Under the pieces are notes generated by a model. That model made no database searches. It was not told where the DNA came from and worked only from the letters and a program-made list of their open reading frames with translations. DNA of 64,000 nucleotides, from contig CAVWGE010000001.1 of NCBI GenBank assembly GCA_963754385.1, positions 372,001 to 436,000 on the forward strand. The letters are read 5' to 3'. Position numbers and translations under genes: made by a program. Every line of letters starts with the position of its first letter. Position 1 is the stretch's first letter. This DNA comes from 9FT-COMBO-48-23 sp963754385. GTDB lineage: Bacteria > Chloroflexota > Dehalococcoidia > GIF9 > UBA5629. Positions 26,378 to 34,407 of the stretch are shown here, piece after piece.

Positions 26378-26950
26378 TTAATAACAAAGTATGTCTATCG
26401 TGATGCTGGCGGTATCTTCCTCCCCCTCCTTCTCGGCAACTGTAAAGGTCAGCTGCTTAATCTGGGATGTGGGGAGCTTGTCGTCCAGTGCCAGTAGGAA
26501 GTTCTGGAACTTGGGCACCTGTCCTTTGAGACCAAGCGTAATAGTCAATACCGGACCTATTGCTCCTTTTGGTGGGGAAGTTGATACATTAGTCTGCGTA
26601 ACGTATATGTCATTAAGCTCAGCCAGCTCGAGGAGGCTATCGATGGTTGCGGGCGATTGATTGGTATTGGGGAAAGCGGCCTGCGCTGCCTCTGTCTCAG
26701 CCTTAATTTGCGCTAGCTCAGCCTCCAGTTTAGCGTTTGGTGTTTCCTCTACCGCCAGTATCTTGTTCAGGTTGACAAGTGTAGCTTTCAGCTCAGTTTG
26801 CTGTTCTGGTTGTTGCTGGTTGATTACCCATATGGGGATGAAGATAATCAGGAAACCTCCGATAAGCAGGACAAGCTGGCTTACCCGTCCCAGCTTGGGC
26901 AGCCTGTCGAGGAAGCCTTTTTTCTTTTCCGGAGTCTCAGGTTGAATCAT
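26378..26950 (-). CDS. pilO: PilO-like type IV pilus inner-membrane protein
   Basis: A short cytoplasmic stretch, one membrane helix (about residues 20-42, LVLLIGGFLIIFIPIWVI), a coiled coil (about 45-90) and a small ferredoxin-like domain (GPVLTITLGLKGQVPKFQNFLLALDDKLPTSQIKQL) fit PilO. It forms the periplasmic alignment ring with PilN. The ATG at 26950 is chosen over a TTG six bases earlier. Immediately upstream is one copy of a 31-bp repeat with an extended -10 motif, also found before hicA. Gene order pilO then pilM-N is reversed from the common pilMNO. Confidence 0.85.
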   Translation of the reverse strand: MIQPETPEKKKGFLDRLPKLGRVSQLVLLIGGFLIIFIPIWVINQQQPEQQTELKATLVNLNKILAVEETPNAKLEAELAQIKAETEAAQAAFPNTNQSPATIDSLLELAELNDIYVTQTNVSTSPPKGAIGPVLTITLGLKGQVPKFQNFLLALDDKLPTSQIKQLTFTVAEKEGEEDTASITIDILCY

Positions 26951-26959
26951 TACCAAATT

Positions 26960-26990
26960 TAGTGTAGCACGTTTTCTTCAAAAAAAGAAG
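26960..26990. repeat. 31-bp direct repeat, copy 1, probable promoter of pilO
   Basis: The sequence at 26960-26990 matches 27482-27512 at 27 of 31 positions (TAGTGTAGCACGTTTT then an A-tract). On the minus strand it contains TGCTACACT, an extended -10 motif just upstream of pilO. The two copies flank hicAB exactly. Confidence 0.75.
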
Positions 26991-27227
26991 CTATCTCAAT
27001 CTGTCCATGAAAGTCTTCAGCAGTTCTTTCTCAACAGGTCGAGGAATCTCCCTGCCTTCCTTTTTAGCAATCTCTAGCCATAGGTCAATAGCTATTTTTA
27101 TTTCTTTTAAAGCTTCCTCTTCGGTTTCTCCAAAGGCTGAACATCCTGGAAGCTCCGGGGCTAGTGCAATATAGCCCTCATCTTCTTGGCTATGAAATAT
27201 TTCTATGCTGTACTTATAATTCTCCAT
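26991..27227 (-). CDS. hicB: HicB-type antitoxin
   Basis: The 78-aa protein has the HicB partial RNase-H fold pattern: YSIEIFHSQEDEGYIALAPELPGCSAFGETEEEALKEIKIAIDLWLE. It lacks a long DNA-binding C-terminus, like many short HicB proteins. Its ATG lies 14 bp inside hicA, with GGTGGAG as ribosome site, so it is made together with the toxin it neutralises. Confidence 0.92.
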   Translation of the reverse strand: MENYKYSIEIFHSQEDEGYIALAPELPGCSAFGETEEEALKEIKIAIDLWLEIAKKEGREIPRPVEKELLKTFMDRLR

Positions 27228-27474
27228 CTATCTCCACCAGGTTATATTTTTCGATGACCTTTACAAACTGCCTAACTTGATATGGCTTTGCTTTACCTTT
27301 GACATTCTGGAAATTTAATAGCTCCTCTATTCCTTGCCTGGCAAATATTCTGTGACTACCCTTGCCGCCTTTGAACTTGAAACCAAATAGCTTTGCTGTT
27401 TTACAAAGCTCCTCAAATCGAACATTTGTTGGTTTCTCTTTAAGCTTTCGGTATAATTCTCTCCTGTTTGTCAA
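27214..27474 (-). CDS. hicA: HicA-type toxin (mRNA interferase)
   Basis: The 86-aa protein has the HicA double-stranded-RNA-binding fold, with catalytic His in GGKGSHRIFAR (about residues 38-48) and a C-terminal KPYQVRQFVKVIEKYNL helix. The family cleaves mRNA. The start is a TTG at 27474 without a clear ribosome site, directly after a copy of the 31-bp repeat. It is unusually placed inside a pilus gene series. Confidence 0.9.
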   Translation of the reverse strand: MTNRRELYRKLKEKPTNVRFEELCKTAKLFGFKFKGGKGSHRIFARQGIEELLNFQNVKGKAKPYQVRQFVKVIEKYNLVEIDGEL

Positions 27475-27481
27475 CTTAATC

Positions 27482-27512
27482 TAGTGTAGCACGTTTTGTT
27501 TAAAAAAAACAG
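27482..27512. repeat. 31-bp direct repeat, copy 2, upstream of hicA
   Basis: Second copy of the repeat at 26960-26990, including TGCTACACT on the minus strand ahead of hicA. See the finding on hicAB insertion. Confidence 0.75.
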
Positions 27513-27532
27513 GGGTATTACTATTGCTCACC

Positions 27533-27736
27533 ACATGTAGCCCCGACCTTTTAAGGTCGGGGCCACGAGGTTAAAACCTCGTGGCTACACCTGGTTTGAA
27601 TTTGGAGAATTTGAATTTAGATATTGTTTAGGATTTAGAGTTTAGGATTTCCCATTTGGGTTGTCCATATTACCACCAATGTAGCCCCGACCTTTTAAGG
27701 TCGGGGTCACGAGGTTAAAACCTCGTGGCTACATGT
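27533..27736. repeat. Composite MITE-like element, copy 2, inverted
   Basis: Two double-hairpin units (27533-27590 and 27679-27736), each with CCCCGACC/GGTCGGGG and CACGAGG/CCTCGTG stems, flank a shortened AT-rich core. In the core TTGAATTTGGAGAATTTGAATT and GTTTAGGATTTAGAGTTTAGG are the reverse complement of the left half of copies 1 and 3. It lies between the PilX-like gene and hicA and may separate them transcriptionally. Confidence 0.88.
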
Positions 27737-27797
27737 CCTCCGGGCAATCTCAGGATTAACGAAGTTGTGTTTTTAGATAGATGCTCTTGCCGGTCTG

Positions 27798-30149
27798 CTA
27801 CTCAATTCTATACAACATGCTGCCAACATTGAACTCCTCGCCGGCGGGGACCGCAGTGCTGCGGACAGAGAAGACCACATATATTACCTCAAACCCCTCG
27901 CCGTTGCTTGTAGGGCTTTCAACCTTGATGCTGGCTGAGGTGTCGCCGGACCGCACGATGCTGTATAGAGGCGTGCCGCCGGGATTCGGTTCGGTTTGTC
28001 GGGTATGGGTGTAGGTGTCAATATCAATGCCGGATATTATTCCCACCCCGGTTGTGCACGTAGGTATAATTGACGCAGTAAATCCGCCGGTGCTGGATTT
28101 GGAATTAAATACGTCCGCGGTATTAGACACGTCATACAACTGATAATAGCCAGTATTTTGCCCTTTGAAGCCCAGATATTCACCCGGGGGATCATTAACA
28201 TCGCCCTCGGAGGCGAAAACGGTCATCTTGGCTTCGTTATTAGGTACATTTGGAACGGCAAAGCCAGATATGGTGAATTCGGTAGGCGGCTGTTGAAAAA
28301 GATGTTGGCAGCCCCTGTAGAGATAGATTTGGTGTACTTGTGCTTCCGGCTTTTGGCTGGAGTAAATAATAATCATTGACCAGCCGGCGTTGGGCGAGCG
28401 GCTCCATGTGATGCTGGGACTGCTGCTAGTACAATCACCCGTAGAGCCAGTGGTAGACGGATGAGCATGAACTCCAGCCACGGTGAACGTGGTGTTGCTG
28501 AGAAGATGATCAGGTTTCGCCTCCCAAACCTGAGCGGTAACATCGGCAAAGCAGGCGTACTGGTATGAAGGCTGAACATCCGAGCTGCCTCTAGATATAT
28601 ACGACTCGTCAGTGACCACCGTGCCAGCGGGGTCGCCGTCGTTTTTCGGCGTTACCTTCGTTCCGTTTACCGCCAGGAGGGCTTTGCCATCATAGGCATT
28701 CGCCTTCACCCAGTCACTTATACCCTTCAACTCCGACGGCACCGGTGGCACCGGTGGCACCGGTGTTGCATTATCCCAATTACTTCCCATATACGGGTTC
28801 CACCCGGTATTCCAAGTTTTTCCAGACTCTGTCCATAACCGGTCTCCTCTCAGCCAGGCTGTCCAGTAAAGATAAGCCCTTTCTATTTTGGCATCGCTGG
28901 GTACAGCGTCAGCGCCGCTGGATTTTACCGTGGCGCTGCTCTCTCTCTCTACCTCAGCGATAGGGTAGCCTGCAGCTGCGGTGAAGATTGCGGGCACAGG
29001 GGGGTAGTTGCGGTAAGGATTGTTTTGGCAACATGATGTAGAAGTAGGAGGTGTAGGACAAGTACAGGTTGGGTTTGGGCCTGTTGGAGGGCCGGTCTTC
29101 GCCGAATTCCAACAGCAGGTCATCAGGCTATTACCGATAGCTATGTAGTCCCCCTTTACAGCTGAGGCGGCGCCGCTACTGCCGCTGACATAGCGCATCA
29201 CGCCTTTAGGTACGTAAGCCTCGACTGTGGTGCTGGTTCCAGTCTCGGGGGTAGTGCCTACGGACGTAACGTGATAGAAGCCGGCATCAGCATCCCAGGA
29301 AATTTTGCCAGAGGACAGCATTATCCAGGGGAAAAATCCTTTGGCTTCTTTAAATGGTGTAACTATGGGATCATTGGCGTAGTCGAAGGACAGCCTTACG
29401 CTGGGAGGGAACTTGGCTGTCGGTGTCACACCACCTCCAGCCGGAAGCGCGATATCAGAGAGGCTTTTAAAAGTTGTACCCAAATAGTTCCATTTATAAA
29501 CATTGCCACCGCGGTATGAGACAGGGGCGTCAGGGCTCTTGACCAGGTGCTGAGGATCGCCGGTGCCGCCGATGGCAACGCCATTAATTTTTACATTACC
29601 ATCATATTTGTATCCTTGCGGCAGCCAGACACCAATATGGTCAAGGGTTGTACTGGCTGCTTCATTAGTGGTGATATCCACGATATAGTTCTTCCGAGGC
29701 TGGACATCGATGTTAAGAGCACCTATAGTTGTCCAATGGTCGTTAGCATACCTAAACTCACCGACAAGAGGCTCTGTTGCCGGAAGGCCGGGGTAGCTGC
29801 TTAAAAGCCAGGCGGTGTTAATATTCACCTTTACATCTTTATTATTTACCTTCTCATTCGGCTGATAATAATCCAGCCCATATTCTATCCCAGTCGGTGG
29901 CCATTGAAGTGTGGGATTGATTATTTTCACCCGGTCCTCACTCTGCAAATACCACAGTGCATCTTCTACCCCGGCATCGGCGGCATAGAGTTCCCGCGTG
30001 TGCAGGTCGACGGATTGGGTAGCCTTGAGGTTGATGGTGGTGAGGTCAAGCAGGGCGACGATGAGAAAGGATCCCATCACCAGCAAAATCAGCGCCATAG
30101 CCAGGGCTTGTCCGGCTTGGTTTCTCATCATTCGTTTAAGCAGCTTCAT
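27798..30149 (-). CDS. Giant PilX-like pilus-associated protein with large extracellular domain
   Basis: Residues 1-60 fit the PilX N-terminus (NQAGQALAMALILLVMGSFLIVALLDLTTINLKATQSVDLHTRELYAADAGVEDALW): one membrane helix, no classic cleavage site, and the AADAGVEDALW signature. Typical PilX proteins have 150-250 residues; this one has 783. The rest is a beta-rich, Cys/Pro-rich ectodomain with a CCWNSAK...CTCPTPP...CCQN segment and a later part (WSMIIIYSSQ, ISGIDIDTYT) that resembles surface domains of the DUF3344 kind. A 9-bp unit is repeated three times at 28738-28764, encoding PPV/PVP. It starts 2 bp after the minor pilin gene. It could be a tip adhesin. Confidence 0.8.
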   Translation of the reverse strand: MKLLKRMMRNQAGQALAMALILLVMGSFLIVALLDLTTINLKATQSVDLHTRELYAADAGVEDALWYLQSEDRVKIINPTLQWPPTGIEYGLDYYQPNEKVNNKDVKVNINTAWLLSSYPGLPATEPLVGEFRYANDHWTTIGALNIDVQPRKNYIVDITTNEAASTTLDHIGVWLPQGYKYDGNVKINGVAIGGTGDPQHLVKSPDAPVSYRGGNVYKWNYLGTTFKSLSDIALPAGGGVTPTAKFPPSVRLSFDYANDPIVTPFKEAKGFFPWIMLSSGKISWDADAGFYHVTSVGTTPETGTSTTVEAYVPKGVMRYVSGSSGAASAVKGDYIAIGNSLMTCCWNSAKTGPPTGPNPTCTCPTPPTSTSCCQNNPYRNYPPVPAIFTAAAGYPIAEVERESSATVKSSGADAVPSDAKIERAYLYWTAWLRGDRLWTESGKTWNTGWNPYMGSNWDNATPVPPVPPVPSELKGISDWVKANAYDGKALLAVNGTKVTPKNDGDPAGTVVTDESYISRGSSDVQPSYQYACFADVTAQVWEAKPDHLLSNTTFTVAGVHAHPSTTGSTGDCTSSSPSITWSRSPNAGWSMIIIYSSQKPEAQVHQIYLYRGCQHLFQQPPTEFTISGFAVPNVPNNEAKMTVFASEGDVNDPPGEYLGFKGQNTGYYQLYDVSNTADVFNSKSSTGGFTASIIPTCTTGVGIISGIDIDTYTHTRQTEPNPGGTPLYSIVRSGDTSASIKVESPTSNGEGFEVIYVVFSVRSTAVPAGEEFNVGSMLYRIE

Positions 30150-30151
30150 TC

Positions 30152-30664
30152 CTAACCTCCTCTAAGCGCAGGTCGCGGGCTGATTTCATATCTTCTTTCT
30201 GCGTATCTGGGCGGCCCCTTCAGTGAGGCTCTTATGGTCACGGTGAGCTTACTCTTCGCTCCATCCCAGTTACATGTGGTGGGTGATGTGGGTGTGTCGT
30301 CGTGGACGATATATTGAGCAATTAGAAGTGTAGAGCCATCATTAAGCCGGCGTATAAGCGTATTGTCGTCTTGGAGCACATATTCGACATTATAGCTGGT
30401 GCCTTCCCAATCGCTCCAGCTAAGAGTCAGAGGAAAATGGCCAGGTGTTGGGGTGGTCACTACCTGCGCCATGAGAGCATCGCGGGAAATCCAGTGACCG
30501 GCGTTCTGTACCTGGCGCAGGTTGACATTCCATTCGGTGTTCTGCGAGTTGATTCTCATTATGCTGATTACAGCCGCCGACATAACGCCCATAATAGCGC
30601 CCAGTATGGCTAGCGCAACCAGCACCTCAATGAGCGTGAAACCTTTTTCAGTTGTCTTCAGCAT
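30152..30664 (-). CDS. Prepilin-type minor pilin (PilW/GspJ-like)
   Basis: Leader MLKTTEKG followed by FTLIEVLVALAILGAIMGVMSAAV, the prepilin-peptidase site with Glu at +5. The 160-residue remainder is beta-rich (LIRRLNDGSTLLIAQYIV; KLTVTIRASLKGPPRYAERRYEIS), like GspJ/PilW minor pilins that prime pilus assembly. It is followed after 2 bp by the PilX-like gene. Confidence 0.9.
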   Translation of the reverse strand: MLKTTEKGFTLIEVLVALAILGAIMGVMSAAVISIMRINSQNTEWNVNLRQVQNAGHWISRDALMAQVVTTPTPGHFPLTLSWSDWEGTSYNVEYVLQDDNTLIRRLNDGSTLLIAQYIVHDDTPTSPTTCNWDGAKSKLTVTIRASLKGPPRYAERRYEISPRPALRGG

Positions 30665-30713
30665 TATCCTTCACTTTTCGCCGCTACATTTACTAATTGC
30701 TAGTTTGCCACCG

Positions 30714-30813
30714 CATGTAGCCACGACCCTTTAGGGTCGTGCGCTGCGGGGCTAAAGCCCCGCAGCTACATGTTACCGAAACCCCATGTCATTCTGAGCG
30801 AAGGGAAGAATCT
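30714..30813. repeat. Divergent double-hairpin repeat plus GTCATTCTGAGCGAAG element
   Basis: 30714-30772 has the family ends CATGTAGCC/AGCTACATG, but different stems: CACGACCC/GGGTCGTG and GCTGCGGGGC/GCCCCGCAGC. 30787-30813 is the third copy of the GTCATTCTGAGCG element, followed by CCCTTCACTTCGTTCAGGGTGACA, a further hairpin. The 295-bp gap between minor pilin genes has no other content. Confidence 0.85.
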
Positions 30814-30959
30814 ACGTAATAAAGGGCCTAGACCCTTCACTTCGTTCAGGGTGACAAAATATAAGTTCAGGGTGACGAAAGTTCGTTCTATAAACAAATT
30901 CAAAGCACAAAATACCAATGAACAAAACCTTTGAAGGTCGCTAGTATTGATGGCAGCGC

Positions 30960-31406
30960 CTACTGTCCGGTGAAGCACTTATAGCCCTCCAGAGTGAATA
31001 CTGTCTTTTCCCCACGGGTGATAGTAATTGTTATCTCCTGAAGCCCGTCATCGTTAGTAGGGTCATCGCCTTTGGGGTTTAGGCGTGCAGGGGTGATGAT
31101 AATGTCGTATTCATTAGGAATATCTTCATCAGCCAGTTTCAAGTATTGTGGAGGGTTATGGTTAAGGTCATCATCGTAGGGTTGATTCTTGATATATTCC
31201 ATTTGCGACTTAGCCAGGCTCTCGGCAGTTATGTTGTCCTTGTTGACAATTAATGCCCTGGAGGAAGTTGTCATACCGACGAGGAAGACGCCACCTATCG
31301 CAGCCAGAATAGTAAGGGCTATGAGGGTTTCAATCAGGGTTAACCCTCGTTGGCCACTCTCAGATAGGCTTGAGCCTGATGCTATTTGTTTTCCCGTGCT
31401 CTTCAT
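30960..31406 (-). CDS. Prepilin-type minor pilin (PilV/GspI-like)
   Basis: A 20-residue leader ends RG, then LTLIETLIALTILAAIGGVFLVGM, the prepilin signature with Glu at +5 and Leu in place of Phe at +1. The rest (EYDIIITPARLNPKGDDPT; LQEITITITRGEKTVFTLEGYKCF) fits PilV/GspI minor pilins. It sits between pilC and the second minor pilin on the same strand. Confidence 0.9.
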   Translation of the reverse strand: MKSTGKQIASGSSLSESGQRGLTLIETLIALTILAAIGGVFLVGMTTSSRALIVNKDNITAESLAKSQMEYIKNQPYDDDLNHNPPQYLKLADEDIPNEYDIIITPARLNPKGDDPTNDDGLQEITITITRGEKTVFTLEGYKCFTGQ

Positions 31407-31412
31407 TTATTC

Positions 31413-31504
31413 TAATCCCCCTCCCTCTAACTCCCTCCCGCCAGGGGAGGGAGGACATATATTATTTCCTCTCCCTTGATGGGAGAGGGTAGGTGAGGGT
31501 GAAA
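31413..31504. repeat. CCCTCC-rich inverted repeat array, copy 3
   Basis: Same array as 24764-24849: CCCCCTCCCTCTAACTCCC, GCCAGGGGAGGGAG, then CTCTCCCTTGATGGGAGAG. It occupies the gap between pilC and the PilV-like gene. Confidence 0.8.
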
Positions 31505-31526
31505 TCTTCAACCCAAGTGGTTTCAT

Positions 31527-32735
31527 TTAGCCTCCTACCAGGTTGAGGGCGCCGTAGATAGGCATGAATACAGACAGGGCGAGAAAGCCGACCGCCAGCC
31601 CCATGGCTATGGTCATGATCGGCTCTATCATACCAAGCAGGGTCTGTGTCCGTCTGTCGGTTTCGATTTCGTAGTTTTCAGCCACTATAATCAGTGACTC
31701 ATCTAAATTGCCGGTTTCCTCGCCGACCTTGGTCATCGCCACCATCAAGGGCAAGAAAACCTTTATTTTGCTCATAGGTTTAGCCAGACCCTGGCCTCTG
31801 AGCATGTCGTGTTCCACTTCGCCAAGGGCTCTGGCCACCACTCGATTGCCAGTGGCTTGAGCGGTTAAGGCCATGACTTCAGGCATTGGCAAGCCACCCC
31901 GAAATAGCAGTGACAGACTGCGGCAAGTCCGCGCCAGCTCACTCACCAGGCTGAGACGCCCGATAAGTGGCAGTCTCAGAATCAGCGAGTCCCGGTAATA
32001 ACGCCCGTTTGGCGTTCGGGCATATAAGAAGCCGACAATGATTAGAGCTATGATAGACACCAGCAAATACACGCCATAGCTTTTGATGAAACCCATTCCG
32101 CCTATGAGCATCCTGGTGGGCAATGGCAGCGTGCCGCCTAGTTTGCTAAACATGTCAACTACTGGTGGCAGTAGGACGGTGACCATGATGACGGCGACAG
32201 CGATAGCTAAGCAGAAGACAATGGCAGGATACATCATTGCCTGCTTAATTTTAGCCATGGCTGCAGCCTGCCGCTCAGAGTAATCGGCTAAGCTTTTGAG
32301 GACGGCTTCAAGCGAACCGGTTTGCTCGCCGACACCTATCAGCTTACAGTAAAGTGTCGAGAAGACGTGGGGGTGTTGGGCCAAGGCTGTTGAAAAATTC
32401 TTCCCACCGCGAAGGTCGTCCATTACTTTGATGAGCACCCTCTTCAGGGCTTTGTCTGTTGTCTGGGAGCTGAGCAATTCCAGGGACTGGATAATGCCGA
32501 CACCTGACCCCAGGAGGAGCGCTAGCTGTCGGGAGAAGGTAACCAGCTCGGCCGACTTGACCTTTGCCTGGAGGAATCCCCCTAGCTTAGGGAAGGAGGC
32601 AGCAATCGGCTTGAGACTAACCACGCGATAGCCGATGTTGGACAGCATGTCTGCGGCTGCCCGCTCATCCACGGCTGAGACCCTTCCCTTGACTATTTGC
32701 CTGTCTTCAGTGTAGCCGAGATAGGCATAGTTCAT
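31527..32735 (-). CDS. pilC: Type IV pilus inner-membrane platform protein PilC
   Basis: The 402-aa protein has the GspF/PilC duplicated domain: FSRQLALLLGSGVGIIQSLELL and GVGEQTGSLEAVLKSLADY in the first half, LARTCRSLSLLFRGGLPMPEVM and KVGEETGNLDESLIIVAENYE in the second, with three membrane helices. It anchors the pilus base and couples PilB/PilT to subunit movement. It lies 83 bp downstream of pilB. Confidence 0.95.
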   Translation of the reverse strand: MNYAYLGYTEDRQIVKGRVSAVDERAAADMLSNIGYRVVSLKPIAASFPKLGGFLQAKVKSAELVTFSRQLALLLGSGVGIIQSLELLSSQTTDKALKRVLIKVMDDLRGGKNFSTALAQHPHVFSTLYCKLIGVGEQTGSLEAVLKSLADYSERQAAAMAKIKQAMMYPAIVFCLAIAVAVIMVTVLLPPVVDMFSKLGGTLPLPTRMLIGGMGFIKSYGVYLLVSIIALIIVGFLYARTPNGRYYRDSLILRLPLIGRLSLVSELARTCRSLSLLFRGGLPMPEVMALTAQATGNRVVARALGEVEHDMLRGQGLAKPMSKIKVFLPLMVAMTKVGEETGNLDESLIIVAENYEIETDRRTQTLLGMIEPIMTIAMGLAVGFLALSVFMPIYGALNLVGG

Positions 32736-32818
32736 AGCAACCTCACCCCCTCATAGTTTCCGTATTCACAAACTTTTTGAGATAACATTTTCAGTTCATT
32801 CAACTAGTCTCTCTAGCT

Positions 32819-34393
32819 TTAGCCCACCGAATAAGCGTTGCGCAGGACTTCGTAAGGCGTGGTGATACCGGCGCCGGCTTTAAGCATGCCGTCTTTGGCT
32901 ATTTTTATGGTACCCTCTTCGATGGCTTTATTTCGAATTTCGGCAGATGGAGCTCCGGCAACCAGCAATCGTTTTATTTCATCGCTGAGCGATAGAATCT
33001 CGAAAATGCCTGTCCTGCCCAGATAGCCGGTGTAGGTACAGGCTTTGCAGCCGGCGCCATAATTGAACTCGCTGCGTTCCTCACCTGTCTCCCGGCGATA
33101 GGCGATTTGCTCAACCAGAGGTACGGTGACCTTGTGCGCACAATTAGGGCAAACACGCCGGACCATCCGCTGAGCCACAATGCCGACAATTGCTGAACAT
33201 ATCAGAAAAGGCTCAATACCAAGGTCAATGAGTCGAAACAAGACACCTACGGTGTCGTTGGCGTGAACTGAAGATAGCACTAGATGCCCGGTGAGAGCCG
33301 ACTGAATAGCTATGTTGGCTGTCTCGCTATCACGGATTTCGCCTACCAGGATAACATCGGGGTCAAGGCGGACAATAGACCGCAGGCCGCTGGCGAAGGT
33401 TACACCGGCCTTGGGGTTTGTTTGTATTTGGTTTATACCCGCAAAACGGTACTCCACCGGGTCTTCAATGGTGATGATGTTCCGTCCTATTCTATCCAGC
33501 GAGTTGACTGCGGCATAGAGGGTGGTAGTTTTACCGGCGCCGGTAGGGCCGCTGAGCAGGGCCATGCCGTAGGGAGTCATGAGCATGCGCTCGAACTTTT
33601 CCTGGCTCTCAGGCAAGAAGCCAAGCTGAGCTAGAGACAAGGCGGCCATCGATTTATCCAGAAGGCGAAGCACCGCCATCTCACCGTGGACAGTATTGAT
33701 GGTGGCTACCCGTATATCGATGTCTCTCCCTGTGGAGACAAGTGAGAATTGACCATCCTGGGGGCGGCGGGGGTCAGCGATATTCATACCGGCGAGGATT
33801 TTAATTCGGGAAATAAGTGGGAGGTGGGCGCCGATGGGCAAAGAAGTCACCTCGTGTAGAATACCATCGATACGGTAGCGGACGCAAAGCCTGTCCAGTG
33901 AAGGCTCGATGTGGATGTCAGAGGCTCGTGACTTCACAGCCTCCTCAATCAGTAGATTCAGTGCCTTAGCTACTGGCGAATCGTCAGCTATCTCAGCAGC
34001 GGTTCTTTCCAGAGATATTGCCCCTGTGGCCGTCAACACCGAGCCAAATTGTTTGGCAATCTCTCCGAAAGCTTCCTTGTAGTTGAAATCAATAGCCTCT
34101 CGGATGTCAACTGCTGAGGCTGCTACTGGCGAAATCCTCTTCTTGGTTCGAGCCGCCAAAGCTTCAATAGTCAGGATATCATCAGGGTTGACCATAGCCA
34201 CGCGTAGTGTCGTATCTTCGACTGCCAGCGGGAAGACATTGTACTTTCTAGCCAGGTTTTCAGGGATAAGATGCAAAGCCTCTGGCGTGGGAGCTTGAAC
34301 CAGCACGTTAAGCCGGGCAATGCCTGGCACCAATTTCGTGGCCTCAGTCGTTGATTCCGCTGATGGCTCCTTTACACCTTCTTTCATGTTCAA
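32819..34393 (-). CDS. pilB: Type IV pilus assembly ATPase PilB (GspE family)
   Basis: The 524-aa motor has an N-terminal T2SSE-N domain, Walker A SGPTGAGKTTT (about residues 281-291), Asp box ITIEDPVEYRFAG, Walker B DPDVILVGEIRD, His box TGHLVLSSVHAND and a tetracysteine zinc site (VCPNC...CKAC) near residues 415-450. It drives pilus extension. It follows the zinc-ribbon gene by only 14 bp, so they share a transcript. Confidence 0.95.
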   Translation of the reverse strand: MNMKEGVKEPSAESTTEATKLVPGIARLNVLVQAPTPEALHLIPENLARKYNVFPLAVEDTTLRVAMVNPDDILTIEALAARTKKRISPVAASAVDIREAIDFNYKEAFGEIAKQFGSVLTATGAISLERTAAEIADDSPVAKALNLLIEEAVKSRASDIHIEPSLDRLCVRYRIDGILHEVTSLPIGAHLPLISRIKILAGMNIADPRRPQDGQFSLVSTGRDIDIRVATINTVHGEMAVLRLLDKSMAALSLAQLGFLPESQEKFERMLMTPYGMALLSGPTGAGKTTTLYAAVNSLDRIGRNIITIEDPVEYRFAGINQIQTNPKAGVTFASGLRSIVRLDPDVILVGEIRDSETANIAIQSALTGHLVLSSVHANDTVGVLFRLIDLGIEPFLICSAIVGIVAQRMVRRVCPNCAHKVTVPLVEQIAYRRETGEERSEFNYGAGCKACTYTGYLGRTGIFEILSLSDEIKRLLVAGAPSAEIRNKAIEEGTIKIAKDGMLKAGAGITTPYEVLRNAYSVG

Positions 34394-34407
34394 CCTCTAA
34401 ATATATA

